Shown one piece after another: positions 1-8,123 of a stretch of 64,000 nt of DNA. The stretch covers positions 3,658,001 to 3,722,000 of the forward strand of contig NZ_JAPELX010000001.1 in assembly GCF_026343335.1 (NCBI RefSeq), read 5' to 3'. The notes below the pieces were generated by a model. It was not told where the DNA came from. It saw nothing but the letters and a program-made list of their open reading frames with translations, and made no database searches. How positions within the stretch are numbered: the first letter of the stretch is position 1; every line of letters starts with the position of its first letter. A program made the position numbers and the translations under genes. This stretch comes from Streptomyces sp. NBC_00078 (lineage in GTDB: Bacteria > Actinomycetota > Actinomycetes > Streptomycetales > Streptomycetaceae).

Positions 1-369
1 ATCATCCTGGACCACACGGCCGTACTGGCACTTTGCCGCGGCCACCGGCTGCTGTCCGGCCTTGCCGTCGTCGAGGTTGACGATCCCGACCAGCGCGCAC
101 ACATTCCGGCGCTGTGCCTGGTGGCCGCGAGCCTTCAACTCCCGGGTGCCGCAGCACACGTCGGCGCGTTACCCGGCCTGGAGTTCCTGCCGCTCGACTT
201 CGCCGGAGCCGCCTCGGTCGAGCAGGCGGTGGCTGCCGGCCTGGAGTGGACGTACGGACACGCCGTTCACGCGGCGGCCATGGGAGGCGTCGAGGGCCAG
301 GTACTGACCTCCACGCCCGCTGTCTACGACGGTACGGGCGTGTGGGCCGTCGACATCGGCAAGCCCTGA
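1..369 (+). CDS. PIN-like domain protein, 5' truncated by window edge
   Basis: The frame is open from base 1 to a TGA at 367-369 (122 residues visible), so the start lies outside the window. The visible part begins IILDHTAVLALCRGHRLLSG, which resembles the first acidic strand of PIN-fold ribonuclease toxins (I/V-L-D-A-T-A-L-L). It ends with a VLTSTPAVYDG stretch like the late PIN strand that carries the T-S and P-x-x-Y residues. Family knowledge: PIN proteins are Mg-dependent RNases, often toxins of type II systems. A partner antitoxin could lie upstream, outside the window. The assignment rests on motif resemblance only. Confidence 0.55.
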   Translation: MILDHTAVLALCRGHRLLSGLAVVEVDDPDQRAHIPALCLVAASLQLPGAAAHVGALPGLEFLPLDFAGAASVEQAVAAGLEWTYGHAVHAAAMGGVEGQVLTSTPAVYDGTGVWAVDIGKP

Positions 370-376
370 GTTCCTC

Positions 377-676
377 TCAGGCGCCGGGCAGTTCGTCCAT
401 TCGTACGGCGGCGACGAAGGCCCCCCAGGCGGTCGCCGGGAGGATGAGGGCGGGGCCGTGGGGGTTCTTGGAGTCCCGGACGGGGACGAGGGCGCAGGGG
501 GCGGGGAAGTTGTCGGCGACTTCGAGGCAGTTGCCGCCGTCGGGGTTGCTATAGCTGCTCTTGCGCCAGGCTGCGGCGGTGAGGAAGTCGTCGGAGACCT
601 CGATGCAGTCGCCGCCGTCAGTGTTGCTGTAGCTGCTCTTTCGCCACGTCGCGTTGCTCAGGTCGATGGCTCGCAC
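377..676 (-). CDS. DUF397 protein with duplicated motif
   Basis: 99 residues. The DUF397 signature WRKSSYSN-x-DGG-x-C-x-EV is present twice, at about residues 11-27 and 36-52, so this is a tandem duplication of the N-terminal half of the domain. The end carries the usual VPVRDSKNPHGPAL and WGAFVAAVR segments. DUF397 proteins are small actinobacterial proteins almost always encoded beside a DUF5753/Scr1 HTH regulator and are thought to act as its partner or toxin-like component. Here the start overlaps the end of that regulator gene by 19 bases, which fits translational coupling. The function is not established. Confidence 0.85.
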   Translation of the reverse strand: MRAIDLSNATWRKSSYSNTDGGDCIEVSDDFLTAAAWRKSSYSNPDGGNCLEVADNFPAPCALVPVRDSKNPHGPALILPATAWGAFVAAVRMDELPGA

Positions 677-1500
677 GGCACTTCCTCCAACATCCGCAGG
701 ATGAACTTCCGCGACTCGGCCGGGGACAGTGCCAGGTCGCGTACCGCATCATATGTGTGCTGCAAGCGTTCAACCCTGCTTGTTTCCTCCAACAGTTCGC
801 CCCGTACGTCGTTCTCGGCGTAAGCCACGGTACGGCCGTCCGACAGCCGTAGGAACTTCACGGCCGTGCTCATCAGACCGTGGGGACCGGCGCTGAACGG
901 CAGCACGTGGAGAGCGATGTTGGGGCGCTCCGACATGTCCGCCAGGTGCTCCAACTGCTCCCGCCACTCCCCCGCATCGCGCAACGACGTACGCAACACC
1001 GCTTCGGAGAGGATGACGCGGAACAGGGGTGCGTCCTCCCCCTCCAGCAGCTTGCGCCGACCGAGGCGTGCCTCGACTTGCTGGTCCAGCTTGTCCCCCT
1101 TGTAGCCACCCGCCGCGAGCGCCTCACGCACGTACCCGGGCGTCTGAAGCAGCCCCGGCGGCGCGCTCACGGAGTAGTGCCACAAACTCACCGCCTCGGC
1201 CTCCAACAGCATGTACCTCCGGTACTGCTCCTTGAACTGCGTGGGATCCGCAACCGCCAGTTCCCACAGTGTCAGCAGAAACCCCTGGGTCCCGTAGTGC
1301 TGGTCCAACGCCTGGGCAACCTCGGGGCTCCCCAGCGTCTGCCCCCGCTCCAGCTTCCCCAACGTCGACCAGTCCCAGCCCAGTTGATCCGCCAGCTGCC
1401 GCAGGCTCACCCCGCTCTTCTCCCGTAAGGACTTCACCTCCTCGGCGAACCGCTGGCGCGGCTCCTGGCTGCGGCTCGTGACCGTACGTCGCTGCGGCAC
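658..1500 (-). CDS. XRE helix-turn-helix regulator, Scr1/DUF5753 type
   Basis: 280 residues from a GTG at 1500, preceded by the strong ribosome site GGGGGAGG. A longer frame runs up to 1677, but its extra N-terminus is low-complexity and lacks a ribosome site. Residues about 15-70 form an XRE HTH (EEVKSLREKSGVSLRQLADQ, then STLGKLERG). The remainder is the DUF5753 (Scr1 family) sensor domain, with LWHYSVSAPPGLLQTPGYVR and NIALHVLPFSAGPHGLMST as hallmark segments. The family is a Streptomyces regulator paired with DUF397 and linked to development and antibiotic control; the downstream gene is that partner. Direct repeats just upstream (1523-1561) are candidate autoregulatory sites. Confidence 0.88.
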   Translation of the reverse strand: MPQRRTVTSRSQEPRQRFAEEVKSLREKSGVSLRQLADQLGWDWSTLGKLERGQTLGSPEVAQALDQHYGTQGFLLTLWELAVADPTQFKEQYRRYMLLEAEAVSLWHYSVSAPPGLLQTPGYVREALAAGGYKGDKLDQQVEARLGRRKLLEGEDAPLFRVILSEAVLRTSLRDAGEWREQLEHLADMSERPNIALHVLPFSAGPHGLMSTAVKFLRLSDGRTVAYAENDVRGELLEETSRVERLQHTYDAVRDLALSPAESRKFILRMLEEVPCEPST

Positions 1501-1522
1501 CTCGCCTCCCCCTTTCCCGGCT

Positions 1523-1561
1523 GTGGAATTTGTGGAATTTGGAACGCCCGGCGTGGAACTT
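1523..1561. repeat. GTGGAA direct repeats in divergent promoter region
   Basis: TGTGGAATT occurs twice back to back (1522-1530 and 1531-1539) and GTGGAACTT follows at 1553-1561. The repeats sit 23 bases and more upstream of the Scr1-type regulator start and between it and the divergent gene at 1689. They could be operator half-sites; this is inference from position. Confidence 0.45.
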
Positions 1562-1688
1562 GCCCACGTCAGCGGCGTTTTCGCGGTCCGGGCGCGGCAT
1601 GCTCGTACCACCTGAACACGCACCGTAATCCCTCCGGTGCCCTCTGCACAGGCAAACCGGTCATGCCCAGCGAACAAGGAGTACGCCC

Positions 1689-1844
1689 ATGACGGCCACG
1701 GCCCTCACCACCCGACCCCGACTCCCCCGCCGCACCCGCCCGCACGGCACCCCCGCCAACTGGGCGCCGCCCGGCGGCTGGACGCGGCCGAGCGAGGCGG
1801 TCCTGCGGGCGATGGAGACGGCGCTCGCGCGGTGGTCGGCGTGA
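1689..1844 (+). CDS. small hypothetical protein (51 aa)
   Basis: The ATG at 1689 has a good ribosome site (AAGGAG, eight bases upstream). The 51-residue product is Arg/Pro-rich at the N-terminus with NWAPPGGW in the middle and a short helix (SEAVLRAMETALARWSA) at the end. No recognised domain. The TGA overlaps the GTG of the next gene (GTGA at 1841-1844), so the two are probably co-translated. It is divergent from the Scr1-type regulator. The third-position GC pattern and clean coupling support a real gene. Confidence 0.55.
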   Translation: MTATALTTRPRLPRRTRPHGTPANWAPPGGWTRPSEAVLRAMETALARWSA

Positions 1845-2173
1845 CGGCGCCCGCGCCCACGGACGTCTGTGACGTGTGCGGGGCGCTGCTGGCCCAGCGG
1901 GAGGCCGCGAAGGACGCGGGCCGCAGCGGCGAAGTCGGCGACTGCGAACGGGAGTTGCGAGTCGCGCTGGATGAACGGACCGGCGTGCACACCGCCTCCG
2001 TGCCCCCGCGCCCGTACGACGTGAGCCGTTCGCCCGTCCCCGTGCCCGGCTGCGAGCCCTGCGCGGAACTCGCCGCCCGCCGGGCCGCGGCGCGGTCGGC
2101 GTTCGACTACAGCGCGGTGGGCGACGCGAACGTACTGATGCGAACGCACCAGCGGCTGGAGCACGGCACGTGA
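1841..2173 (+). CDS. Cys-rich hypothetical protein (110 aa)
   Basis: Starts at the GTG at 1841 that overlaps the preceding stop. Two cysteine pairs stand out: C-x-x-C in DVCDVCGAL near residue 10, and C-x-x-C in GCEPCAEL near residue 75. This suggests a zinc-ribbon or rubredoxin-like knuckle. The rest is charged and soluble (AQREAAKDAGR, YSAVGDANVLMRTHQRLEH). I do not recognise a family. It is the middle gene of a probable three-gene operon (1689, 1841, 2181) facing away from the Scr1-type regulator. Confidence 0.65.
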   Translation: MTAPAPTDVCDVCGALLAQREAAKDAGRSGEVGDCERELRVALDERTGVHTASVPPRPYDVSRSPVPVPGCEPCAELAARRAAARSAFDYSAVGDANVLMRTHQRLEHGT

Positions 2174-2180
2174 GGAGAAC

Positions 2181-2291
2181 GTGAGAAGAAGGCGACGGAC
2201 CCCGCCCGACGAGGCGCTGTGGAGCGGGGTCCTCACCCTGTTCTGCGTGGCCGTACTGCTCGTCGTGGTCTTCGTCCGGACGACCGCCTGA
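2181..2291 (+). CDS. very small membrane protein (36 aa)
   Basis: The GTG at 2181 is preceded by GAGGAGAAC seven bases after the previous stop. The peptide begins with an Arg-rich patch (RRRRRTPPDEA) and then has one hydrophobic helix, LTLFCVAVLLVVVFV, ending in a short polar tail. The positive-inside pattern predicts a single-pass protein with a cytoplasmic N-terminus. No family recognised. The ribosome site, tight spacing and clean helix make a real gene more likely than not. Confidence 0.5.
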   Translation: MRRRRRTPPDEALWSGVLTLFCVAVLLVVVFVRTTA

Positions 2292-2381
2292 CCGCGGGGA
2301 CACCGCGCGTCGGGCGGTGGGTGGCGGATTCCGGGACGCCGGGTGGCCCGGAATCCGCCCCTCGCCTCCGCCGTGAATCTC

Positions 2382-3698
2382 CTACCGCAGCCGTCGGCGC
2401 CCCGGCAGGAACGTGAACACCGCCGCGCCAAGGAGCACCGCCGTGCCTGCCACCAGGCCCAGGGCCTTCAGGGCGCCGTGGTCGCTCGCGCCCGTCTGCG
2501 CCAGGCCGCCGCTCGACGACGACGAGGACGACGTACCGCCGGAAGCCGAGGACGAGCCGCCCGACGCCCCGCTCGCCTGCTGTGTCGTGTCCAGGGTCAG
2601 GGAGACCTCGGACTTGTCGGGCTTGCAGGTGGTCGTCGTGCCCAGGGCGTTGATCGTGAGGACGCCCGGGGAGAGGGTCGACCTGCCGTCGGCGCCCGGC
2701 TTGTAGGTGCCGGTGAGGTCGGGGATCTCGATCGGGTCGCCGGACTTGATGGCCTCGGAGTTGGTCGGCCCCTCCACATGCACCGTGCCCTTGTCGGCGC
2801 CGCCCAGGGCCACCTCCATCGACGGTTTGACCGAACCCTTCGGGATGTCGGCCGGGCTGTCCATCACCGACTTCTTGAACTGGACCGTGAGGTCGAAACT
2901 CCCGCCGTTCTTCTTGGCGTTGATCTGGATGGGCGAGGTCGCCTTCTTCTCGCCGATGGGCGACTGGCAGGTGTAGGGAGTGTCGACTTCCTTGCCGGTG
3001 AAGTCCGACTGGTCGCTGCCCGTGCCGTCACTGGCGGAAGCCGACGCGCTCGCCGTGTCGGAGGCCGACGCGGACGGCGAGGCCGACTGCGAGGCCGAGC
3101 CCGTCGGGTCCGGCGTCGTGCTCGGCGAGCTTGTGCCCCCGACGGCCACCTCGATGGTCGCCGCCTTCTGCACCGTCTGCGTGGGCGTGCACTTGGTGTC
3201 CGTCGACATGGCGTTGACGGTGTAGGCGTCCGGTGTCAGCGTCACCTCGCCCGGCGCCGTCAGCTTCAGGGTGCCCTTCATGTCGGACAGCACCATGGCG
3301 CCGCCCTTGGGGATGGCCGGGTTCTCCCGCGTCCCCTGCATCGCGACGGCGGTGGTCTGGGCGCCCGCCGCCTTGAGGGTGCCGGACGGCTGGACCGAGT
3401 TCGCGGGCAGGTCGATGATGTCCGGGTTCTTTGAGGCGGCCTGGACGAACTTCCATACGACGTTCACCGTGTCGCCCACCTTCGCCGTGGCCGGCGCGGT
3501 GACCTCGACCTTCGTGGTGCCGTCGACGGGAGGGATGCCCGCGGGCGGCACGCAGTGCGTCGCGAACGACACCTCCGCGGCCTGCGCGGGCCCGGCGGCC
3601 AGTCCCAGCACGGCCCCTGCCCCGCCGAGCACCAGCACGGCGGCCGCCGCGACCGGCCTCCCCGTGCCGGCCGGTGTGACTCTCCTTCGCTTTCTCAC
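2382..3698 (-). CDS. exported LAXTG surface protein with two related domains
   Basis: 438 residues from a GTG at 3698 that overlaps the previous gene's TGA; ribosome site GGAAGGGA. An N-terminal RKRRR patch and hydrophobic core end at AQA-A, a Sec signal peptide. A first domain (about 40-185) contains THCVPPAG and ends near TDTKCTPTQT. A Ser/Ala/Asp-rich linker (about 195-240) follows. The second domain (about 250-375) begins PYTCQSPIG and ends in ALGTTTTCKP, closely matching the protein encoded at 5625-6332. A Gly/Ser linker leads to LAQTG, a hydrophobic helix and an RRRLR tail, a sortase sorting signal of the LAXTG type used by streptomycete class E sortases. Last gene of a four-gene operon. 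Function unknown. Confidence 0.8.
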   Translation of the reverse strand: MRKRRRVTPAGTGRPVAAAAVLVLGGAGAVLGLAAGPAQAAEVSFATHCVPPAGIPPVDGTTKVEVTAPATAKVGDTVNVVWKFVQAASKNPDIIDLPANSVQPSGTLKAAGAQTTAVAMQGTRENPAIPKGGAMVLSDMKGTLKLTAPGEVTLTPDAYTVNAMSTDTKCTPTQTVQKAATIEVAVGGTSSPSTTPDPTGSASQSASPSASASDTASASASASDGTGSDQSDFTGKEVDTPYTCQSPIGEKKATSPIQINAKKNGGSFDLTVQFKKSVMDSPADIPKGSVKPSMEVALGGADKGTVHVEGPTNSEAIKSGDPIEIPDLTGTYKPGADGRSTLSPGVLTINALGTTTTCKPDKSEVSLTLDTTQQASGASGGSSSASGGTSSSSSSSGGLAQTGASDHGALKALGLVAGTAVLLGAAVFTFLPGRRRLR

Positions 3699-4771
3699 GT
3701 GGGTCCCTTCCTGGTGGGAGTCGTAGGACTCGTCGGGCTGTCGTCGTGCGGTGCGGAGAGCCGGCCGGTCGTCCCCGGATCGGAGTCCGGGGTGAACCAC
3801 GGCAGGGTCGTAGGGGTGGCGGGCGCCTCTTCCGCCCGGCCGGCGAACTTCGGTAGGTGAAAGGCGAGTTCGGGCAGGCGCAGCCCCCGGTGCCGGATCC
3901 CGCCGGCACGCCGTGGCCGTACCCGGTCCACGACGGCCATCCCGGTGCGGAACACCGCGGCGGGCACCACCAGGCAGACCAGGAACCAGAACAGGGTCAC
4001 TCCCCAGGGCCGGCCCACGCCCCAGGGCTGTTCGGCGAGGACCTTGCCGCCGTACTTGAGTGAGACGGTGTAGTCGCCGTGCGCGCCCGCCGTGAGTTCG
4101 ACGGGGAGCTTCATCCGTGCCTTCCTGCCGGGCTCGATGGTGCCGCGCCACTGCTGGTCGTCCCACTGCGGGGCGAACACGCCGTGGGAGGTGCCGACCT
4201 GGAAGACGGGGTTCCTGACCGGGGTCGTGCCCGCGTTGCCGACGGTGAAGACGAGCGTGCGCGAGGCCGGAGCGCCGAACCAGGTGAGCAGGCCGCCGGA
4301 GCCGTCGAGCCGGGTGTCCGTGAGGACCGACAGCCGGCCGCCGGACGCCACGGCGGGCAGCGGTTCGACCGCGTGCCCGGCCACCTGGAGGACCGCGTCG
4401 GCCTGCGCCTTCGCGCCCTCGACGGTCGCCACGTGCACCACGCACGGGCAGGGCACGGGCGGTTCGGTGACGGGCAGCTTCTTGCCGAAGGATCCCCCGG
4501 CATCGGTGGTGACGGCTCTTCCGTCGGCGTTGGCGCAGGAGTTGGTGCCGCCGATCACGCCCCGGGACGGCACGGACTGTCCGCAGACCAGCATCATCAG
4601 CAGGGCGTGCGAGCGCCAGCCGCTGCCGCTGACGGTGATCGAACCACCGGTCCCGGCCTGGGACTTGGAGAGCCTCACGCTCGGTCCGTCCGCCGCGGCC
4701 GTGCCCGCCAGAGGCAGCAGGAGCAGCGCGAGCACCGCCAGCAGCGCCGGTATCCGCAGCTTGCCGTTCAC
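3695..4771 (-). CDS. exported membrane-anchored protein with neocarzinostatin-like domain
   Basis: 358 residues from a GTG at 4771 overlapping the upstream stop by four bases; its own stop overlaps the next start the same way. The signal peptide is AVLALLLLPLAGTAAA. Residues about 25-130 resemble the Ig-like neocarzinostatin apoprotein fold (VRLSKSQAGTGGSITVSGSGW, later CGQ and CANADGRAVTTDAGGSF), with paired cysteines. An Ig-like/CARDB-like middle segment follows. A single membrane helix near residue 270 (GVTLFWFLVCLVVPAAVF) precedes a Pro/Thr-rich cytoplasmic tail. It probably displays a beta-sandwich domain outside the membrane. The domain call is by pattern only. Confidence 0.65.
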   Translation of the reverse strand: MNGKLRIPALLAVLALLLLPLAGTAAADGPSVRLSKSQAGTGGSITVSGSGWRSHALLMMLVCGQSVPSRGVIGGTNSCANADGRAVTTDAGGSFGKKLPVTEPPVPCPCVVHVATVEGAKAQADAVLQVAGHAVEPLPAVASGGRLSVLTDTRLDGSGGLLTWFGAPASRTLVFTVGNAGTTPVRNPVFQVGTSHGVFAPQWDDQQWRGTIEPGRKARMKLPVELTAGAHGDYTVSLKYGGKVLAEQPWGVGRPWGVTLFWFLVCLVVPAAVFRTGMAVVDRVRPRRAGGIRHRGLRLPELAFHLPKFAGRAEEAPATPTTLPWFTPDSDPGTTGRLSAPHDDSPTSPTTPTRKGPT

Positions 4772-5595
4772 ATCACCGCTCCCGTCAACTCGGCTTCCGT
4801 ACGCGGGGATTCGAGCGCCTCGCCATCGCCCGTACGGCGCCTGCGGCCTCGTACGAGAAGCAGCGCGGCGCCTGCCGTCACCGTCCCGGCGGTCCCCGCC
4901 ACCACGCCCCACGGCACGAACCGTGCCGATGCTCCGGCCGAGTCGTGTGCGCCGCCCGCCGCGGTCACGGTCAGCCGGACGTCGACCGAGTCCAGGGCGG
5001 GACGGCCGGGCCAGGGCTCGGTGAGCCGCAGACGGTGGCCGGGCGGAAGGCGGACGGGCAGGGTGCGCGGGGCGCGGTCGAGGACCGGGCCGAAGAGCCC
5101 GTCGGCGTGCACGGCGAGGCTCGGCACGAGGGCCGTGGTGCCGCGGTTGACCACGTCGTACGTGATGCGGTCGCCGCGCACCGCCACGTGCTCGACGGTG
5201 AGCGCGGACAGCGCGGGTCCGCCCACCCGCAGCCGGACCGGGACCGTGGTCCTGCGGCCGTCCTGGTCACGGGCGACGATCGCGCCGGTGCGGTCGTCGC
5301 GCCCGCTCACCGTGAAGGGGACGTCCGCCCGGGTGCGGGCGGGCACCCGGACCCGGCTGTCGGCGAAGACGACCGGGACACCGGTGCCGCTCAGCCGTAC
5401 CGTGACCGCCCGCCCGCTCCGGTTGATCACCGACACCGTGTCCTGCTGAACCGTCCCGGGCGCCCCCTCGGCGTAGAAGGACGGGCGTGAGCCGCCGGCG
5501 GGCGCCAGGGACCAGCCGTCGGCGGCTGATGCCGACGGGGCGACGGTCAGCACCAGCAGCAGGGACACGAGCAGAACACGGGCGGCGGACGACAT
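4768..5595 (-). CDS. exported Ig-like membrane protein of the anchored-protein operon
   Basis: 275 residues from the ATG at 5595. Cleavable signal (LLVSLLLVLTVAPSASA), two beta-rich Ig-like segments (VQQDTVSVINRSGRAVTVRLSG; LTVEHVAVRGDRITYDVVNRGTT), then a C-terminal membrane helix (GVVAGTAGTVTAGAALLLV) followed by RGRRRR and a short cytoplasmic tail. The general plan resembles the DUF916/COG1470-type proteins that accompany WxL or anchored surface proteins. It sits 29 bases after the LPXTG gene and is coupled to the next gene by a four-base overlap. A scaffold role for the anchored partners is inference. Confidence 0.65.
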   Translation of the reverse strand: MSSAARVLLVSLLLVLTVAPSASAADGWSLAPAGGSRPSFYAEGAPGTVQQDTVSVINRSGRAVTVRLSGTGVPVVFADSRVRVPARTRADVPFTVSGRDDRTGAIVARDQDGRRTTVPVRLRVGGPALSALTVEHVAVRGDRITYDVVNRGTTALVPSLAVHADGLFGPVLDRAPRTLPVRLPPGHRLRLTEPWPGRPALDSVDVRLTVTAAGGAHDSAGASARFVPWGVVAGTAGTVTAGAALLLVRGRRRRTGDGEALESPRTEAELTGAVM

Positions 5596-5624
5596 CCGGC
5601 GGCTCCAGCGGTGATGGCAGCGGT

Positions 5625-6332
5625 TCAGCGGCGGGCCGGCTGGTTCCTCCGCGTGATCCACAGCGCGCCCGCCGCTCCGGCGAGGAGCACCGTGCCGCCG
5701 AGCGTGCCGAGGGCGATGGCGGAGTCGTCGGGGCCGGTCTGCGGGAGGGAAGAACCTCCCGCAGAGCCGCTGTCGGATGCCGCGCCGCCGCCCTGGCCGG
5801 TCCCGCCGGAGGAGCCGCCGCTCGCCGCCGTCACGTCCAGCGTGAGGGCCGGGCCGGGATTGTTGGACGGCGTGCAGGTGGTCGTGGTGCCGAGCGCCTT
5901 GATGGTGAGGATGCCCGGGGTGAAGGTGACCTTGCCGGTCTTCTTCGGCGTGTAGGTGCCCGTCAAGTCGTTGATCTTGATGGGAGTGTTGGCCGGGATG
6001 GCGGCCTGGTTCGCCGGCCCGGAGACGGCCACGGTGCCGCTGTCGGCGCCGCCCAGCCTGATGGTGGCGCTCGGGCTCATCGCACCCTTGCCCAGTTCGA
6101 CCGGGCTGGAGGAGACGCCCTTCTGCCACGACATGGTGAGCTTGTAGCCGCTGCCGCTCTTGACGCCCTTGATGTCGATGGGCGAGACGGCGCTCTTGTT
6201 CCCGATCGGCGTCTTGCACTGGTAGTTGACGTCGACGACCGATGCCTCGGCTGCGGGGGCGGCGAGCAGCACCGCCGAGCCGGCCAGGGCCGCGGCGGAC
6301 GCGAGCGCGGCGGTTCGTTTCCGGTACGACAC
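5625..6332 (-). CDS. exported LPXTG surface protein
   Basis: 235 residues from a GTG at 6332 with GAGGGAG eight bases upstream. An in-frame ATG at 6392 would add an acidic repeat peptide before the signal sequence and is less likely. Signal peptide ALASAAALAGSAVLLAAPAAEA; one domain (about 35-165) starting NYQCKTPIG and ending LGTTTTCTP, with two cysteines likely to form a disulfide; Gly/Ser linker; LPQTG followed by a hydrophobic helix and TRRNQPARR. It is therefore a cell-wall-anchored protein. The domain is homologous to the C-terminal domain of the LAXTG protein at 2382. First gene of the operon. Confidence 0.82.
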   Translation of the reverse strand: MSYRKRTAALASAAALAGSAVLLAAPAAEASVVDVNYQCKTPIGNKSAVSPIDIKGVKSGSGYKLTMSWQKGVSSSPVELGKGAMSPSATIRLGGADSGTVAVSGPANQAAIPANTPIKINDLTGTYTPKKTGKVTFTPGILTIKALGTTTTCTPSNNPGPALTLDVTAASGGSSGGTGQGGGAASDSGSAGGSSLPQTGPDDSAIALGTLGGTVLLAGAAGALWITRRNQPARR

Positions 6333-6739
6333 GGTTTCCGCTCCCTCTTCGAGTTCCTCGTCGAGTTCCTCTTCGACTTCCTGACGGCACATCAGATCGG
6401 GCCGTCAAGGTACGCCCGGGGTCTTGAGGAAGGAAGAGACGGTGCGGGCCGGAGTTGTGGGGATCCGGCGCGCACGAAAAAGGGTTCGCGTGGAGGGGGC
6501 AGCCAATGGGTAACCATCGGTAACCCGAGCCGCCCGGTCGAGCCGGCCCGACGGGAAGATGCCGGCCGGGCCGCGGCGGCCGGCCGGCGGCGCATGTCCT
6601 CCCCGCGCCCGGGAGGGGATTCGCTCCGGAGCGCGAGGTCTCGTTCACAGCGGGTGGCGGCTCGCGCGGGTTCGAGCCACTTGCCCGCGTCGGCGCGTGC
6701 GGACGAGGGCGGGCAGCCGTGGGTGCCCGGCAGAGCGGA
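6333..6739. other. promoter/leader region of the anchored-protein operon
   Basis: 407 bases without a convincing gene. It holds a 12-base triple repeat (6348-6383, units like TTCGAGTTCCTC). On the minus strand this gives several GAGGAAC Shine-Dalgarno-like copies just before the 6332 start. It also has a direct repeat GGTAACC-N3-GGTAACC at 6509-6525 that could be a regulator site. The 3' end of the anti-sigma gene flanks it on the right. No clear terminator seen. Confidence 0.5.
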
Positions 6740-7264
6740 CTACGCGGGTGCGCCCAGCTCCGCCCACACGGTCTTGCCCGTCGCCCCGGGCGTCCGTACC
6801 ACGCCCCAGTCCAGGCACAGGCGCTGCACGATGAACATGCCGTGCCCGCCGGGGCGGCCCGCGCGGTGCGGGGTACGGGGTGCGGGCTGGCCCGAGCCCT
6901 TGTCCGAGACCTCGATGCGGATCACCTTCCTGTCGCAGGAGATCCACAGCTCGTCCGGGCCCTCGGCATGGAGACAGGCGTTGGTGACCAGCTCGGAGAC
7001 GACCAGCAGGACGTCCTCCGCGGCGGCCCGCTGGTCGGCGGTGGCGGCCGGCAGCCACTCCCACGCGTACAACGCCTGGCGGGTGAAATCTCGGGCGAGC
7101 GGCACGACGCCGCTCTCGCCGTCGAAGTTCAGCCTGCGGACCTGGCCGCTCCCGGACGACACGGGCGCAGCCGACGATTCGGCCGCATCACCCTCGGACC
7201 CCCCGGAAGCGCCGCTGGGCTTCGGGCCGCGGTCGCCCGGCGAGTATGGCCGGGTGGTGCTCAT
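6740..7264 (-). CDS. prsI: anti-sigma factor kinase (RsbW-like HATPase)
   Basis: 174 residues. A GHKL/HATPase fold with the N box VLLVVSELVTNACLHAEG (about 88-105), the G1 region EVSDKGSGQP and the G2 region GRPGGHGMFIVQRL. These are the hallmarks of RsbW-type anti-sigma factors that bind a SigB-family sigma factor and phosphorylate the anti-anti-sigma factor. The first ~40 residues are a disordered Ser/Gly/Pro tail. It lies next to the STAS gene and divergent from the sigma gene. The symbol follows the PrsI-ArsI-SigI module described in S. coelicolor; the name is by remembered synteny, while the function is secure. Confidence 0.82.
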   Translation of the reverse strand: MSTTRPYSPGDRGPKPSGASGGSEGDAAESSAAPVSSGSGQVRRLNFDGESGVVPLARDFTRQALYAWEWLPAATADQRAAAEDVLLVVSELVTNACLHAEGPDELWISCDRKVIRIEVSDKGSGQPAPRTPHRAGRPGGHGMFIVQRLCLDWGVVRTPGATGKTVWAELGAPA

Positions 7265-7496
7265 CAGCGCTTCACCTCACCGATTCACCAGTTCACGATG
7301 TAAGAGTCAGTACGTGGATCGACGGTGGATCCGTCGCCATGCTGCCGACATGTTCAGGGTGTCTCCTGCCCGACCGAACCGGCAGAACACCCCCTATTCG
7401 GCACGGAGGGCCGGACGCCCGGAAATTGCCGGTCCCGCAGGGGACCGCACAGGGGGTCTGGGGGCATGACACCGCCTCGGGGGCCGGCCGCCGCAC

Positions 7497-7874
7497 TCAG
7501 CCGGCTTCGTCGGCCAGGGCCGCTTCGAGGGTGTCGTGGACGGTGAAGACCGCTTCCGCCCCGGTGATCTCGAAAACGCGCGCCACCAGGGGCTGCATCC
7601 CCGCGAGGTGCACCCCGCCTCCGGCGGCCTCCGCCTTGAGGCGGGCGCCGAGCAGCACATTGAGTCCGGTGGAGTCACAGAACTCCAGCCGTGAGCAGTC
7701 CACGACCAGCCGGTTGAAGCCCTTGGCAAGGCATGCCTCAAGTGGCTCACGCAACAGATCGGCGGTGTGGTGGTCCAACTCACCCGCCGGGGTCACGACG
7801 GCGCTGAGGCCTTCTTCCCTGACCTCCACCATTAGCCGGCCAGACTGTGCGCTGCCGACCGTCCCACGGTCCAT
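7497..7874 (-). CDS. arsI: anti-anti-sigma factor (STAS domain)
   Basis: 125 residues from the ATG at 7874 with GGGAGA upstream. Typical STAS order: VTPAGELDHHTADLLREPL, then LVVDCSRLEFCDSTGLNVLL, in which the Ser of DSTGLN is the residue phosphorylated by the anti-sigma kinase. This is the RsbV/SpoIIAA position. It is followed by a 232-base gap and then the anti-sigma gene on the same strand. In the unphosphorylated state it should sequester the kinase and free the sigma factor encoded divergently at 8124. The symbol is by analogy with S. coelicolor ArsI. Confidence 0.82.
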   Translation of the reverse strand: MDRGTVGSAQSGRLMVEVREEGLSAVVTPAGELDHHTADLLREPLEACLAKGFNRLVVDCSRLEFCDSTGLNVLLGARLKAEAAGGGVHLAGMQPLVARVFEITGAEAVFTVHDTLEAALADEAG

Positions 7875-8123
7875 GCCGTCTATCTCCCGACGTCGTGGCT
7901 GCTGACTCACGCCCTCGAACACTACGCCTTCCTCACACTCTCCGACACCCGAACAATCGCCCGCAAACGGACATATCCGCACGTAGCGCACTTGCGGTGG
8001 GTGCAGGAAAGCGGGTAGGGCTAGTAGAGATACGTAACCGACACGGCCGGCTTTGGAGGCGCCGCACACCGCAGTGCACAAACTGGCTTCGGCAGCCGTA
8101 TGCCGAGAACGATGGAGGACATC

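Noticed and set aside
8024..8070. SigB-type promoter (GNNT-N14-16-GGGTA) before the sigma gene
   Set aside because: A GGGTAG is present near 8011-8020, but I could not place a matching upstream element at the right spacing.
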